DNA of 64,000 nucleotides from Nipponacmea schrenckii (Eukaryota; Mollusca; Gastropoda; Lottiidae). The stretch spans positions 4,030,001 through 4,094,000 of the forward strand of contig CM060202.1 of NCBI GenBank assembly GCA_030562195.1, written 5' to 3'. Positions 20,085 to 31,610 of the stretch are shown here, in pieces. The translations under genes and the position numbers were made by a program. Under the pieces are notes generated by a model. The model saw nothing but the letters and a program-made list of their open reading frames with translations, was not told where the DNA came from and did not search any database. Position 1 is the stretch's first letter. Every line of letters begins with the position of its first letter.

Positions 20085-20375
20085 GACCCAAGGATGAAAA
20101 TCACGAAATGTAAAAATATAACATATGAAATATATCCTTGTTCTTGACAGACTTCGCTTGTTTATACCCAAGAAGGCACCATTCTGTATGAATTTTTAAG
20201 AAACTTGCTGAAATGGTTAATTACCGCCTAAGGATGAACCCTCTTGAAATTCGACAAATGCAAAAAAAATATTAGTAATTACCCTTGTTCTTCCATAATA
20301 TTTTCCACACTCAACAACAATGGTACCTCATATTTGGAATGGATTATTTGATTAATTACCTCATTAACCCATGGC
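20085..20375 (+). repeat. Two-unit ~140-bp tandem repeat, Pearl-core-like
   Basis: AAGGATGA at 20090 and 20229 starts two units that share GAAATnCnACAAATGnAAAAA, ATTA..CCTTGTTCTT and a closing TGATTAATTACC-like stretch. A related single unit occurs at 55403 within another element remnant, which carries GTGGGAGTATAAAA at its end. Confidence 0.6.
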
Positions 20376-21300
20376 TTCCTTAACCCCCTTGATCAACCCA
20401 ATGTGAATCCATGTTGGCTTATTTATGGCTTCCTTATTTAGAGTGCTACTTATGTTTATCTATATATATTGTTAGTCCTGTTATGTTTATTCAATTCTCT
20501 TGGATTTATTTAAATGAGTTTTAACTCACCATATCTCTTTTTGAATTTGTTTAGTTAACGATAATAAAATAAAAAATCAATTCTTACACGCATTCATCCA
20601 TATGAGGTCACTTGGTCACGTGATCAAACATGGAGTAATTTAGCGTTTCAAAGCAGATTATAGAGTCAATTAAATTACCCAGGAATTTTGCGTCCACATA
20701 GGTCTTTTGAACTTGAGAATACATGGATTATACATTAGAAACCCTAATTAATCAATTAGTAAACTTACTTTTGCTCTAATTAATGAGGGAACCCATCTTT
20801 AACAGAACAGTACATGTCGAAACCATGAAATATCTTTTCTAAAAAGATATATATATAAAAAAATAAGAAATCACTTTATTTTTCAAAAGCTTTGTTTTAA
20901 TGGCATAATATTGTCGTCTAATGGAACGTTGTTAAATATAAAATTATAAACAATTATACACTTCAACGATACAGGCTTTAATCGGTTTAGAAAGTATCCC
21001 TAGGCATATTTGCTTTATCTATCTTTATTGTAACCATAGTTAATCTTATTTTTTAAAAAGAACTTTGGGTTTTGAATAGGTGGATAAGACCATATCGATT
21101 TGGAATGCGTCAAAATTCGCATTTTAGATATAAATTGCCAAGGGACTTTTTTTGAATTAGTGGACTAGAATTTATGCGTATTATAATAAAATAAAATTTA
21201 GATTTAGAAAGGACGACAGTGGTAAAAAATAGACGCCTCGAATCTTACGGTGATACGGCACTTACGGCGAAACCCTATGAATATTGAAGTCGGCAGCGAC
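20376..21300. other. Upstream region of the short PAN-EGF-CCP gene
   Basis: AT-rich DNA with no gene or repeat recognised. Roughly 5.5 kb either side of the head-to-head pair shows no extended similarity that I could see beyond the coding parts. Confidence 0.4.
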
Positions 21301-21870
21301 ATGTTGAGGCTTTTCACTTGCGTAGCTATGATTAATACGTGTTATGTGGTGCTTGGTGTTGGAAATCAATGCTTTCAACAAGAGAAACTGCTGAATATGG
21401 TTAGAATTTGGGAATTAAGACATCCATCATTTAAATCGGTTAGTTCTCTGGGTCCAGTAGATTGTGCCAGGCAGTGCAAACTTCATACATTATGCTACTT
21501 TGTCAATTTTAATATCAAGACGTTAAATTGTTCGCTCATTCCCGTGCCTAATAATTTTTTAGGGGATGCTAATCCAGATAGTATTGTCATATATGCGAAA
21601 ACATGGGACGATAATGTGTTAATTGGATGTAAAAATCACCAATGTCCAAACAACACTGTCTGCAAGGAAACAAACCCTGGCTTTGAATGCGAACCAATAG
21701 GGTGTACTGGATTACCTCAAGTACCATATATCAATGTTACCTCTTTTAAAAAAAAAGTTTTGTGGAATTTAAATGAAGTGGTAGAAAATGCCTGTGAACG
21801 TATTCCTATGATTTCAGCTGTGTGCTCTGATGACGGTTCTTGGAGAAGTGTGGTCTGTAATCTATTGTGA
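21301..21870 (+). CDS. Secreted PAN-EGF-CCP protein, GON-less paralog, intronless
   Basis: The frame from the ATG at 21301 gives 189 residues; earlier in-frame starts (GTG 21250, ATG 21277) would put a polar leader before the hydrophobic segment, so 21301 is preferred. MLRLFTCVAMINTCYVVLG is the signal peptide. It then follows its paralog at 17243-18445 closely: GNQCFQQEKL, SLGPVDCARQCKLHTLC, CKNHQCPNNTVCKET, GCTGLPQ and NVTSF. The CCP domain ends CSDDGSWRSVVCNLL and stops exactly where the paralog enters its GON domain. The CCP lacks the YRGYF stretch of the paralog (ERIPMIS instead). It is either a functional short form or a truncated duplicate; the intact frame over 189 codons favours function. 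Confidence 0.78.
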   Translation: MLRLFTCVAMINTCYVVLGVGNQCFQQEKLLNMVRIWELRHPSFKSVSSLGPVDCARQCKLHTLCYFVNFNIKTLNCSLIPVPNNFLGDANPDSIVIYAKTWDDNVLIGCKNHQCPNNTVCKETNPGFECEPIGCTGLPQVPYINVTSFKKKVLWNLNEVVENACERIPMISAVCSDDGSWRSVVCNLL

Positions 21871-22073
21871 TATATTCTCAGGATATTTTCTGAATTTGAA
21901 ATCTACATACAGCAATCTCCTTCTATAACAGACGCGTTTTTGTTTTACAAGTTATTGTTTATGAACTATATCTCTGCTCAGAAATGATACTGACAATCTT
22001 TATAGTGTTATCGGACAAAAACGACAGAGGCAACCAATTTGATTGATCACACGAATGGCGCACCTTTATTTTT

Positions 22074-22079
22074 AATAAA
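22074..22079 (+). terminator. Candidate polyadenylation signal AATAAA
   Basis: AATAAA about 200 bases after the stop of the 21301-21870 gene is the first canonical hexamer I noticed. Confidence 0.4.
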
Positions 22080-22699
22080 ACTACAACTATACGTATGGGC
22101 GTCATTTGGTGACCACTAACACCAATTTTCGTCAAAATCCGTCAAGAATTGTGCCTTCTGGATTGCTTGTGAGCAAAAAGTTGAACGCATTCGCGTTTTC
22201 AAGACCAACAGCAATTACTCGAATTAAATATTTTCTTGGAACATGCTATTTATGGAATATCGACCACGTATGGACTCATATAATAGTTTTCCCGTCAGAG
22301 ATGTTGGTCGGAATAGTTGACATGAATAGGTCGCAAAGTCATGCATGTGCATCATCTCTCTAGAATTTCAGTGAATTTTATATCGCTTAAATCAATAAGA
22401 AAGCTTTTCGTTCGAATTTGTTTTATATAAAATATGATCAATAATTTGAATATTTTTTACACGATTTAAAATTTGAACAACTAAACATTCTATTTTTTTT
22501 GTATGTCTATGAATGGTTTCTTATTTAATTGTTTCATGAAAATAAAATGTACTGTTAACAAGGTAAATGTGTGGTGTCATTGGTCGTAATTACTAGCATT
22601 TGAAGAAGTTGATTGCGAGTCAAATTAACCGTTAACTGGATACCTTGGGGAGAGGACAGGTTCGTAGAGAATGACATATGTTACGTTCAAAGTTTTGAA

Positions 22700-22800
22700 T
22701 AATAACATTATAATAATAATAGTTTATTTATTAAAGTGTTACAAACCATAATACACATAATTAAATCAAGTGAACTGGTGCCAAGGCTGGCCTATGAAAC
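22700..22800 (-). mobile_element. Retroposon 3' tail-like remnant, minus strand
   Basis: On the minus strand, GGCCAGCCTTGGCACCAGTT and TGTAACACTTTAATAAATAA lead into an (ATT)n tract at 22703-22719. The form is that of a retroposon 3' end with a trinucleotide tail. Only this end is visible. Confidence 0.35.
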
Positions 22801-23746
22801 ACTACAAGATAAAACAGTTAAAACAATTAGGTATATACATTCGGTAAAACCTTTGGTATGCATTAAAGTATAAAATAATATACTTTGGTGTTTTGTTCAC
22901 AGCAAATCTTTTCTTTTACTTCATTTCAATGTTTATATTATCTGTTAGTCTAAATCGTAGAAGAAAGGGGTTTCGCTACGCTACACATACCCTACTACTT
23001 TGGGTCTAAGGCTAAGTCAATCACAATTCTGTCTACACTGTGCGTTGAAATCAGCCAATTGCGCATTTTACATATAGAACAACATATCCACACTGAAGTC
23101 CGTTAAGGTCAACACATAATTACGTTCAGTTATCGAAAACTTTAGGCCGATCGTCAAGGCGGTCGAAAATATAAAAGCATATCGATTTGATTGGCTGTCA
23201 GAGCAGGTTATGCGTTCAAATTTGGACACATCGATAACCGTACAAAAAAAAAACCGAAATATTGGTTATAATAAATAGTTGATTTAAAACTTGAAACTTA
23301 TTAATTAAATTGAATATTAGTATAATTTTATATGATATATTCGATCTTCAAAATGATGTATGCACCAAAAGCATGTAGTTATTCCACTTACTAATAGTAA
23401 CTCTTCTATGGAATCGTTGCGTGAATGATTTTACGCATTTCAAAATGGCGGCTTACTCAACAATTTATCGCTAAAAACAGCTTTATTTTGTTGTGCTTTA
23501 TATACCATTGATTGCATGAGTATTTTCAAGCCTAACGCTGGTTTCAATAATTGCTATTGTCTCACAAGAGAAAGTCATCGTGGTCCATAAGTGGACTAAT
23601 TATCTGTAAACGACTTTATTTCAGAAGAAATGATTTATTTAGACAAGGCCTTACAAAGTGGCTCAGGGAAGGAGAAATAGATACTTATTTGTAATTATAT
23701 TACCCGCTTGGTTGTTACTGCACATACAACTTTTTAATAGATATAA
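22801..23746. other. Gene-free AT-rich stretch
   Basis: No coding frame or repeat was recognised. CAAAATGGCGGCTTACTC at 23441-23458 is an isolated GC-rich YY1-like match without support. Confidence 0.4.
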
Positions 23747-24332
23747 CCTTCCGCAAACTAAATTTCTCGTTATCTCAGAAATTCTGAAAGAAAATACAAT
23801 TTCAGACATCCAATTCCAAATCTAGACAGAAACTTAGTCAAACAATACCCACAAGGACACAGAAAGACGATCTCTAAACTAGCATTAACTTAATTTGTGT
23901 ACAATCATAAGCATAAAATATTTTTTCTGGTTTGAGCCATACTTGCCTTGTCGGGATTGAGTTGCGTTCCTTATTCCAGAAAAGATATAAAAAAAATGTT
24001 GGACTAAAAAATTATGGATAGAAAGTTGGTTTTAGTTGACTAGTAATGACAATCCTTGAATGGTGAAACGTTGTTACTTCCCTTGCATAAGTATATGTCC
24101 AGTAAAACATTTTATGCTAATGATTGTATACGAATTTAGTATATATTTATTTTTAGAAATCCTCTTTTAGTCCGTTCTATTTTTAGAAATCCTCTTTCTC
24201 CCTTCCTTTGGGGGTTTTTGCATGCCCATTTGGGACTAATTTTTGGTCTGGATTTGAATTTGATGTCAGAATTTGCATTTTCTTTCAGAATTTCTGAGAT
24301 AATGAGAAATTTAATTGGCGGTAGGTTATTTC
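23747..24332. repeat. Inverted repeat formed by two copies of one element
   Basis: The minus strand of 23747-23835 matches the plus strand of about 24228-24332 (shared CTTTCAGAATTTCTGAGATA, GAGAAATTTA, GATGTC). A ~390-bp spacer separates the arms. The left arm is a fragment of the same element found complete to its right. Confidence 0.7.
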
Positions 24333-24586
24333 TAAAAATAGTGGTTTTGTGTGCAATGACATTCAAGCGGATGTTGATAAAATGTAGTGGTTTACTTTCA
24401 TTTTGTTCAGTTCAAAATTTTCATGGTCATGCTATATTGGATTTTTGTACAGAAACCAAGTATTGGCCTGGCTTTCATGTGACATATAAGAAAGTTTTCA
24501 ACGAGATTTCTGGAAAAAGTTCTAGAAGGTTTAATTTTGTGATTTAACATGGAAATAGATGGCAAATGAATTAGTGGACTAAGTCC
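24097..24586 (+). mobile_element. TGGACTC-end non-autonomous element, copy 1
   Basis: From CCAGTAAAACATTTTATGCT to GGACTAAGTCC, this copy matches those at 24950-25418 and 41841-42304 base for base over most of its length, including AGTCCGTTCTATTTTTAGAA and the segment read as KRMLIKCSGLLSFC in translation. A 20-base internal duplication (TTTTTAGAAATCCTCTTT) is private to this copy. The translated frame at 24218-24547 is shared by the copies but stops within the element and has no known domain, so it is not annotated as a gene. Confidence 0.65.
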
Positions 24587-24949
24587 TGAATAAATTAATC
24601 ACATGGTTGTTATAAATCATAAATGGATTTGATCTGCTATTTATGTTTTCTATGTCGACTTCAGGTTGTACTGATAATTCAAATATGTATGTTTGCAGAT
24701 AGGGCATACAATACAACTGTACGCTCTGCAGTTTCTTGTCGATAAGAACATGTTATGAAAAGCGATGATTTGCGTACTCAGATTTGCTTGGGGAACAAAT
24801 TACATGTTATTGCAAGGAAGTCAACAGATGCATGGAAATGAAAGCTGTCCATACATTTAATTGAGTTTCGTCCCTTGTTCCAGAAAAGATATTAAAAAAA
24901 ATGTTCGGAAAAAAAACGGATAGAAAGTTGGTTTTTAGTTTACTAGTTA

Positions 24950-25418
24950 TGGACTCGGACCACTAAATCATTTTATGCTAATGATTGTATACGAATTGAG
25001 TCCGTTCTATTTTTAGAAATCCTCTTTCTCCCTTCCTTTGGGGGTGTTTGCATGCCCATTTTGGACTAATTTTTGGTCTAGATTTGAAATTTGATGTCTG
25101 AAATTGAATTTTCTTTCAGAATTTCTGAGATAATGAAAAATTTAATTGGCGGAAGGTTATTTCTAAAAATAGTGGTTTAGTGTGCAGTGACAGTCAAGCG
25201 GATGTTGATAAAATGTAGTGGTTTACTTTCATTTTGTTTAGTTCAAAATTTTCATGGTCATGCTATATTGGATTTTTGTACAGAAACCAAGTATTGGCCT
25301 GGCTTTCATGTGGCATATAAGAAAGTTTTCAACGAGATTTCTGGAAAAAGTTCTAGAAGGTTGAATTTTGTGATTTAACATGGAAATAGATGGCAAATGA
25401 ATTAGCGGACTAAGTCCT
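24950..25418 (+). mobile_element. TGGACTC-end non-autonomous element, copy 2
   Basis: The left terminus TGGACTCGGACC matches the opposite terminus of copy 3 (TGGACTCAGACC at 41841) in inverted orientation. The interior is colinear with copies 1 and 3. Length is about 465 bp. Confidence 0.65.
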
Positions 25419-25740
25419 GAATGACAATCCTTGAATGGTGAAAAGTTGTTACTTCCCTTGCATCAGTATATAAATTAATCACATGGTTGTTATTAATCAT
25501 AAATGGACTACTACTTATGTCGGCTTCAGGTTGTACTGATAATTCAAATATGTATGTTCGCATATTGGGCATAAAATACAACTGTACGCTCTGCAGTTTC
25601 TTGTCGATAAGAACATGTTATGAAAAGCGATGATTTTCGTACTCAGATTTGCTTAGCGAACAAAATGTATTACATGTTATTGCAAGGAAGTCAACAGATG
25701 CATGGAAATGAAAGCTGTCCATACATTTAATTGACACTAT

Positions 25741-27032
25741 GACACCATTCTTGATTTTGTAAAACTCTAAATATAATGCACATAAATTTGTAACCATTTT
25801 AGTCGCTGCGCACGCAGTTTGGAATGGGCGACGAGAGACAGTTTCGAAGTAAAAGGTGATGTAGGCCTTCGTGACATCAATGGTGGAGGAGGATCCATAA
25901 TAAAAGTGATGGCTTGTCTGAAATACAAAAATACCGATCTTTTTGAGTGTTTGGATTTTGCGATCCCTATTTAAAGATATAAGTTTAATAAACCCGTACT
26001 TTCGCAATGCTCGGGCTCTTAGGTTTCGGATGATAAAAAAATTATAGTTCATATCCGGAGATTATATAATACCACAGGAAGGATTTGAAACAGGAACTGT
26101 CTCTGAAATTAAATATATGACTGCAAACGGGATTCGAAACCATAAAATCTAGACATTGTAAATGACTTGATAAGCGTTATCTTGACTTCAGTATGAAATA
26201 TGATTAATAAATGTCAACACTATAAAATGTAAACAGTACCATATGCTCTAACAGGATCTAACACAGCTCGGTGTTGACATTATTAATCGATTTCAAATAC
26301 ATTCTTCCTGCTGTTGTCGACAATGAATAGACTAAAAAATAGAAGTGACATTGCTAATAGCAAAGGCCTAACAAAAGAAAAATAATATACTTCGTTTATG
26401 ATTTTTCGAGGGAAATCACCCTTTACACCACCAAGTACATTACATTGCAGTACATTGAAGTGCTACTATTGGAAGACATACATTTGATATACACGTGTAT
26501 CCTTCGTACAGTAGTGATTTTAAAGCCATCTGAACTGAATCAGCGTAGTTCTGCAGAATATATTCTATTTGGTTTTTCTTTTTGATATGTAACGAAAGTA
26601 ACCAACAATACGAGATAAGCTATATTCGATATTTAAATACATAAATTACATACGTTACAATACATTTTTCATATCGGTAGTGTATGTAATATTATGTTCA
26701 AGAATCAAAAACGTGTAAACTATCTAGAAAAACTCTTTTTGATATCTGTATTCTCAAGAGACATAACTCATTTCAAATAACCGGAAACGATCGTGTCAAT
26801 GTGTGTAACTTCTCAAGACTGATGATCAACTTTCGTGAGAATGTTAGGTGATAAATGGCCACTGAAAGGAAATAAGAAAAAAATTCTTGTAGATTTCAAC
26901 ACCCGATTGAGTTGATACATTTCAAGTAAACATGCGAATTGTCCATAAACTTCAATTGTCACCAACATGGCTACCTTTCACATATTCATACTGAAAAGTT
27001 CCAGGTTATAAGAAAAAGGTTGATAATAATGG
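25741..27032. other. Gene-free stretch with a weak tRNA-like remnant
   Basis: On the minus strand near 26112-26135, GGTTTCGAATCCCG resembles a tRNA B box, and GTCAAGATAACGCTTATCAA lies about 35 bases 5' of it. No folded tRNA can be drawn, so at best it is an old tRNA-derived SINE. Nothing else was recognised. Confidence 0.3.
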
Positions 27033-27177
27033 TAGAACCGCACTTTAGTGTCTATAGGTTTTCCATATTGCATGAGGGTCGTAGTGATACCAAGAGTGTG
27101 CGTAGCACACGAGTGGTATCACTACGCCAAGCCCCGAGTGCAATATTGAAAATCTATAGACACGTGTGCGGTTCAAC
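27033..27177. repeat. Large imperfect hairpin (~67-bp arms, 3-base loop)
   Basis: Left-arm landmarks TAGAACCGCAC, GTCTATAG, ATATTGCA, GTAGTGATACC and GTGTGC are mirrored on the right by GCACAC, GGTATCACTAC, TGCAATAT, CTATAGAC and GTGCGGTTCAA. The centre is GTGTGC-GTA-GCACAC at 27096-27110. It could be a fold-back MITE or a cruciform-forming element. Confidence 0.85.
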
Positions 27178-28823
27178 TTTTATTACATACTATTTATTCA
27201 AACAAAACAAATAATTCATTGTGTGTGTGAAAATGTATTTCTAAATTTGACCTTATGTTGACGTATTCTATTTATAACTCCTATGAGTACGGCCTATTTC
27301 GCTGTTGGATTCCCCCTGGAATGTTATACTAGTATTAAAAACATAAGATGACGTCATAGGGAGTTCCCTCTAACCTACTCGGCTCAACTTGTTCATGTGA
27401 CTTGATTTGGTTGCATTGTTGTCAAAAAGGGATTAAAGACATTGTCAGTGGAAATTATAGCCCATGGGTGGTTGGACCGGCTTCAAAATATGGTTTAATT
27501 GTAATTTGTTGTCATTTGAGTTATTTTAAGTTGACACTGCACGTGGGAAATCGCTAAGCGACATGGCTTTTGAAGACAAAAATGGCGACTCAATCATTCG
27601 AGTCCGTAGAAAAAGTAGTTCGACCGTATTCAACGTATGTGTAATATGGATTCAATTATTACATGGGCCCGATTTCCCTTGTATCGGCATAGTAGGATTA
27701 CACATGTATGTAATAACATGACATACTTATTAACTTACAGCTAATGTTAACATTGTTTATTTTATATTATATGGCTGTGGTGTCTGATTTCAAGTAAATA
27801 GGATTTTAAAATCGTGTATTTAAACATAAGCCTGGTTTAGCCTACTGGATATTCTCTTACCATGCATGTTACGTAAATTAGAATTGGCAAATGACTTAAA
27901 GTTTGAGTGTTAACAATGTGTCCCTCAGCGTAATTTAGGAATTGATGATGTTACTCCTATGAAAAAATTGCCAAGGTCTATAGTCGGCATCAAAAAAAGT
28001 ATACATTCCTTCTGTGATATACATCAAAATAAAGAAAATCAGAATGCCATATTCAAAATTTCTCAGCAGCGTACTGCATACTTTACAATAAGCCAAGTTT
28101 TTGTCTTGATGTCGAGGGCTATGATTGGTTGTATACCCTAACTTACGATCGAATAAACTTAAAAAAAATAATTTAATTAACTACTTACCGTCAGGTGACT
28201 ATCTAGTAAGGAATAGCTTGAAGTTGTAAAGATACTTATTGTGTGTTACATACGTGTGTTCGAAGGTTCAATTGTTATATTATTCTTTTAAAAAAGTAAA
28301 ATTTGTCGAGTTTCTTATAACCTTTCCGCTTAAAGCCTCTTGTTGTGAGCATTTTGAAATTTCAAGGCAAGACGTGGAATTTCACTCAAAAAGTGTTATT
28401 ATGTAGACATTTATGTCGCAATACACTGTCATTTCTGGTTTAATACAAAGGTTATAGGAAAAATGTCGCAATATATTTAACAGATTTCTTACATTCTGAA
28501 AAGGGAGGTATTGATTCCCAAAAAATGTACCAGCCTAAGATTGAATGAATACTACATTAAGAAAATGGAATAAACGGTCTGGAACTGCTGGGTATTTTCT
28601 TCTGTTCTGATCTAGAATTTGATAAATTAACGAGTCCCTAACTGGGCTATATATAAGTTCGTATTTTACATACTATGATGGACATTGTCTTTAATTATAA
28701 ACAAGAGTATCTTAGCAAGTTGAAAACTTCTGATTGTTTTATTTTTCAACAAGCATCCTTTGTTCAGAGAGATTGGGGAGGAAAAACTAATTGTTCTCAA
28801 TATAAGGTATTTACTTTACTTAC
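27178..28823. other. Gene-free stretch
   Basis: Moderately AT-rich DNA. Short frames (for example 27959-28141) show no known protein. Later exons of the candidate gene starting at 29004 on the minus strand could lie here, but I could not identify any. Confidence 0.4.
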
Positions 28824-29004
28824 CTTTCATTAATCCCGATACGATAATAAATAATGGCTCTAAAAGAACCCTAGGATAAGCGACGCTTCTTTCCTGGCAA
28901 AACGTTCGTAATTGTATCTCCATTAGATCTTTAAGGAAAAGAAAATTAGTGCAACTGTTGTCCATAAGATATCTGTCAATTTGATAATTTTCTTCCTGTT
29001 CCAT
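28824..29004 (-). CDS. Candidate first coding exon of an unknown gene
   Basis: From the ATG at 29004-29002 an open frame of 60 codons runs to a strong donor (ATGAAAG then GTAAGTAAAG) at 28823, ending in phase 1. The peptide starts MEQEENYQIDRYLMDNSC, continues FLKDLMEIQLRTFCQERSVA and ends in a hydrophobic stretch (RVLLEPLFIIVSGLMK). This could be the front of a membrane or cytoplasmic protein. No family is recognised and no following exon was found. The match of start codon, long frame and consensus donor is the only support, so this may be chance. Confidence 0.3.
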
Positions 29005-31360
29005 GACAGTAAAATGTTATTAATACGCCTGTAAACCTTACATATTCAGCTATGACATCTACTATACAAATCTTTCATGTCCATCATGTTTTTATATCCT
29101 GATTTTGGTTTTTTTACATTACTACAGCTTCCGGTTTTTAGAGATAAGTAGTGTTCATTTTGAGGGACTCTGTTGCAGTCAAAAAGCTACGGTACTTTTT
29201 TTGTGCGAATAATGAGCCATGCTGAAAGAAATACTGCAATATATATTTTGAAATGTGTATGTTGTCTATTTTGTAGTCCGTAATAAACGAAGTATGTGAC
29301 TTTTGACCACAAAAGTTGGTTATGTTTACCACAGGTCTGGTTTTTTTTTTTCATCGTGATTATTTTATAGTCACGACCGTACCCCAGACGACTTGATTGA
29401 TTTGTCCATTATCTATAATTGATATACTTACTCGTGTCAATAGTTTATTTATTGATACCAATATATTACCAAACTGTTATATTTCGTCAGGGTAGTTCAC
29501 TACAGATGAAAGAGTTTCAAATGTTGCACTCCATTTTGACGAAAGGATGGACACGTGTAACAATTCATCTTGCTGGTCAGATCTTGTTTAACAAATCACC
29601 GCGCTGGTCAGAACATTTAAAAGCACAGCTATGAGTAACGTAGTTTGATTATCCCCCATTGAACATTTTACACCATCATATCAAAAAAACGAAATACAAA
29701 TCGTGGTGGTAGTAAAATGGCACAAGTAAGAGGATTATTCAAAAATGTATAAAATTATTGCAATGTCTAGTTAACCTAGCATAATTATATACTATATTGT
29801 ATTATAGCTTGGATCTATGATTTATACCGTCGCCCTATTCCATATAACACAGGTCAAGGTGCTTTTGAACTGATCAGTAGGAACTACCACGCAGCATGCG
29901 ATTGTATATGAAGCTTTCTTTCGCAACACATCCTTGACTTTAAATCAACTAGTGTTTCAAAACTCAACTCAAGAATAACGCTTTCCACTTCAAAAATTTG
30001 TCTAAGGCAATAGCGACTTTAAATAATATTGTAAAGTTATCATTATTATTTTGTTTACTATCATTATTGTATGAAGTTCTATCTACTTAGTCAGATGTCA
30101 TTTGAAATCACCCATCATAACCAATTTTAAATTCTATAACTTACAGACATGAAAGCATACATGTATAATGGTTACACTCAATGACGAAGTCATTTTTGTT
30201 CATTCCATTTTCCCATTAAGAGAAACCATAAATAAAACACAATTGAAATGTCATTTTGAGGCGTCACGTTGTTTATTATATTTGTTGGTTAGGATATAGC
30301 CTGTCCAGGGAATCACAAAATAATTCTGTTTTTGTCCTTCTTAATGGAATATTCTTGTCAAAACAATACTGAGCTAAAAGGGTACCACAGATAAATCATT
30401 GAAATGAAAATATACTCCTACATTTTTGTGCATGCATTGTGTGAAGTGAGGAACAACTCCTGTCAGTCAGGTTGCACTTTTTTGAATTTCAACTCGTGTG
30501 GTACAGGCTATGAATATTACAGGTCTCCAATGAAAACTGAAACATTTGATCAAGCGTTGCAAAAACCGTTATAGGCGAATGTATTAAAAATGTTCCTCCA
30601 TTTTATATTGGAAGAATCTCATATTATTCTATTCACGACTACTGTACAGCCTTCATTTCTTCGGGCAGGTTTAAGTGTTTTCAATAAATACTACAAATAT
30701 AATTGTTCTCCTTAAAAACTTGGCCAGAATATTTTGTTTAAAATTTCCTCCAAAATTCATTACACACTGAACTACTCGTTTCCTTAAATCGTTGATAGTT
30801 CTTGGAAGAAAATTCTGATCATGCGTAAACGAGATAACGATTGAGGCAGACGATTAAATATGAATGAATAGGACCATGATTGAAAATATTTCCCGCCAAA
30901 TTCATAGTTGAAGTGTACTAAAGTGATACATACTGACGGTTTTCTCAAGATTTTCTTTAGATAGACTGGAAACTTGAGGTAAGACATTCTTTATTTGGTC
31001 CAACTCTTGTACTGATTTATGACACTAAATTTCACGACCTACTGCGCCAACATCTCCATTGATCAGTCTGTCGAAATAGATCTTGATCTAGTTGTCAAAA
31101 ATAACACCAACAATATATAGATAGAAACGATAGCATGCGCAGACGCTAAACATAAAACCGCCACGATCTCGTATTACATGGTATAGCAACAGTAACCATT
31201 GGAAAAATATGAAAATGTCACAAATGATGGTATTAATAAATGGAATTGTGGTTTACGTCCTACGCACTCTCATGAAAAGGGCCCACAGAGCTTTACGATG
31301 TTTTTTTTTTTTCTTGGATAGCCATATCAGACCTTTCTGTTTCGATTTACAATTGTAAGT
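29005..31360. other. Gene-free stretch
   Basis: No gene or repeat family was recognised. Frames at 29138-29332, 29419-29634 and 30784-30987 are short and lack splice-site or domain support. Confidence 0.4.
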
Positions 31361-31610
31361 AGATCTGGTGAAATTTAAACAGCAGATCAATAAGGTACGA
31401 TTTAAGCATGAATGAACTAGTCCCTTTGCAAGTGATAAAGTACAATTCGAACGTAGTGATACGTGTATTATGTAGATGGTTGGAAACAAGGTCACGATTT
31501 CCGTGGAAGCTTAATTGAACTCGCACATTTCTAAGCTTGTCGTTAATTTTAACGATCACGGCCTAATAATGATGTACCATCGACCAGAAAACATCACAAA
31601 GCCACATCAA
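31361..31610. repeat. Diverged repeat shared with 36894-37110
   Basis: Shared landmarks, in order: GCAAGTGATAAAGTACAA vs GCACGTGATAAAATACAA; TATGTAGATGGTTGGAAACAA vs TATGTAGATGGTTAGAAACAA (each also flanked by similar bases); and CCTAATAATGATG…CATCGACCAGAAAACATC vs CCCAATAATGATA…CATCGACCAGAAACATC. Minus-strand frames in both encode ELYFITCKG, but neither frame stays open through the shared region. Confidence 0.6.

Larger units (their letters stand above)
23955..25740 (+). repeat. ~0.9 kb tandem segmental duplication containing element copies 1 and 2
   Basis: CCAGAAAAGATAT recurs at about 23978 and 24881. The sequence after each element copy is also duplicated: ATTAATCACATGGTTGTTAT and TGTACGCTCTGCAGTTTCTT at about 24595-24735 and 25473-25603, then GAAAGCTGTCCATACATTTA. 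A 50-base piece (GACAATCCTTGAATGGTGAA …) sits before the element in copy 1 but after it in copy 2, showing rearrangement. The minus-strand frame at 25618-26052 starts in this duplicated DNA and is not taken as a gene. Confidence 0.75.

Noticed and set aside
24218..24547. 109-codon frame shared by element copies (also 25187-25378 and 41846-42169 minus)
   Set aside because: Conserved only because the element copies are similar. It ends inside the element, starts differ between copies and no domain is seen.
25618..26052. 144-codon minus-strand frame
   Set aside because: Half lies in duplicated repeat DNA (matching 24740-24865), and the rest shows no family or splice support.
26112..26180. Possible tRNA on the minus strand (GGTTTCGAATCCCG)
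   Set aside because: The B-box-like motif has no matching A box, acceptor stem or anticodon arm at proper spacing.
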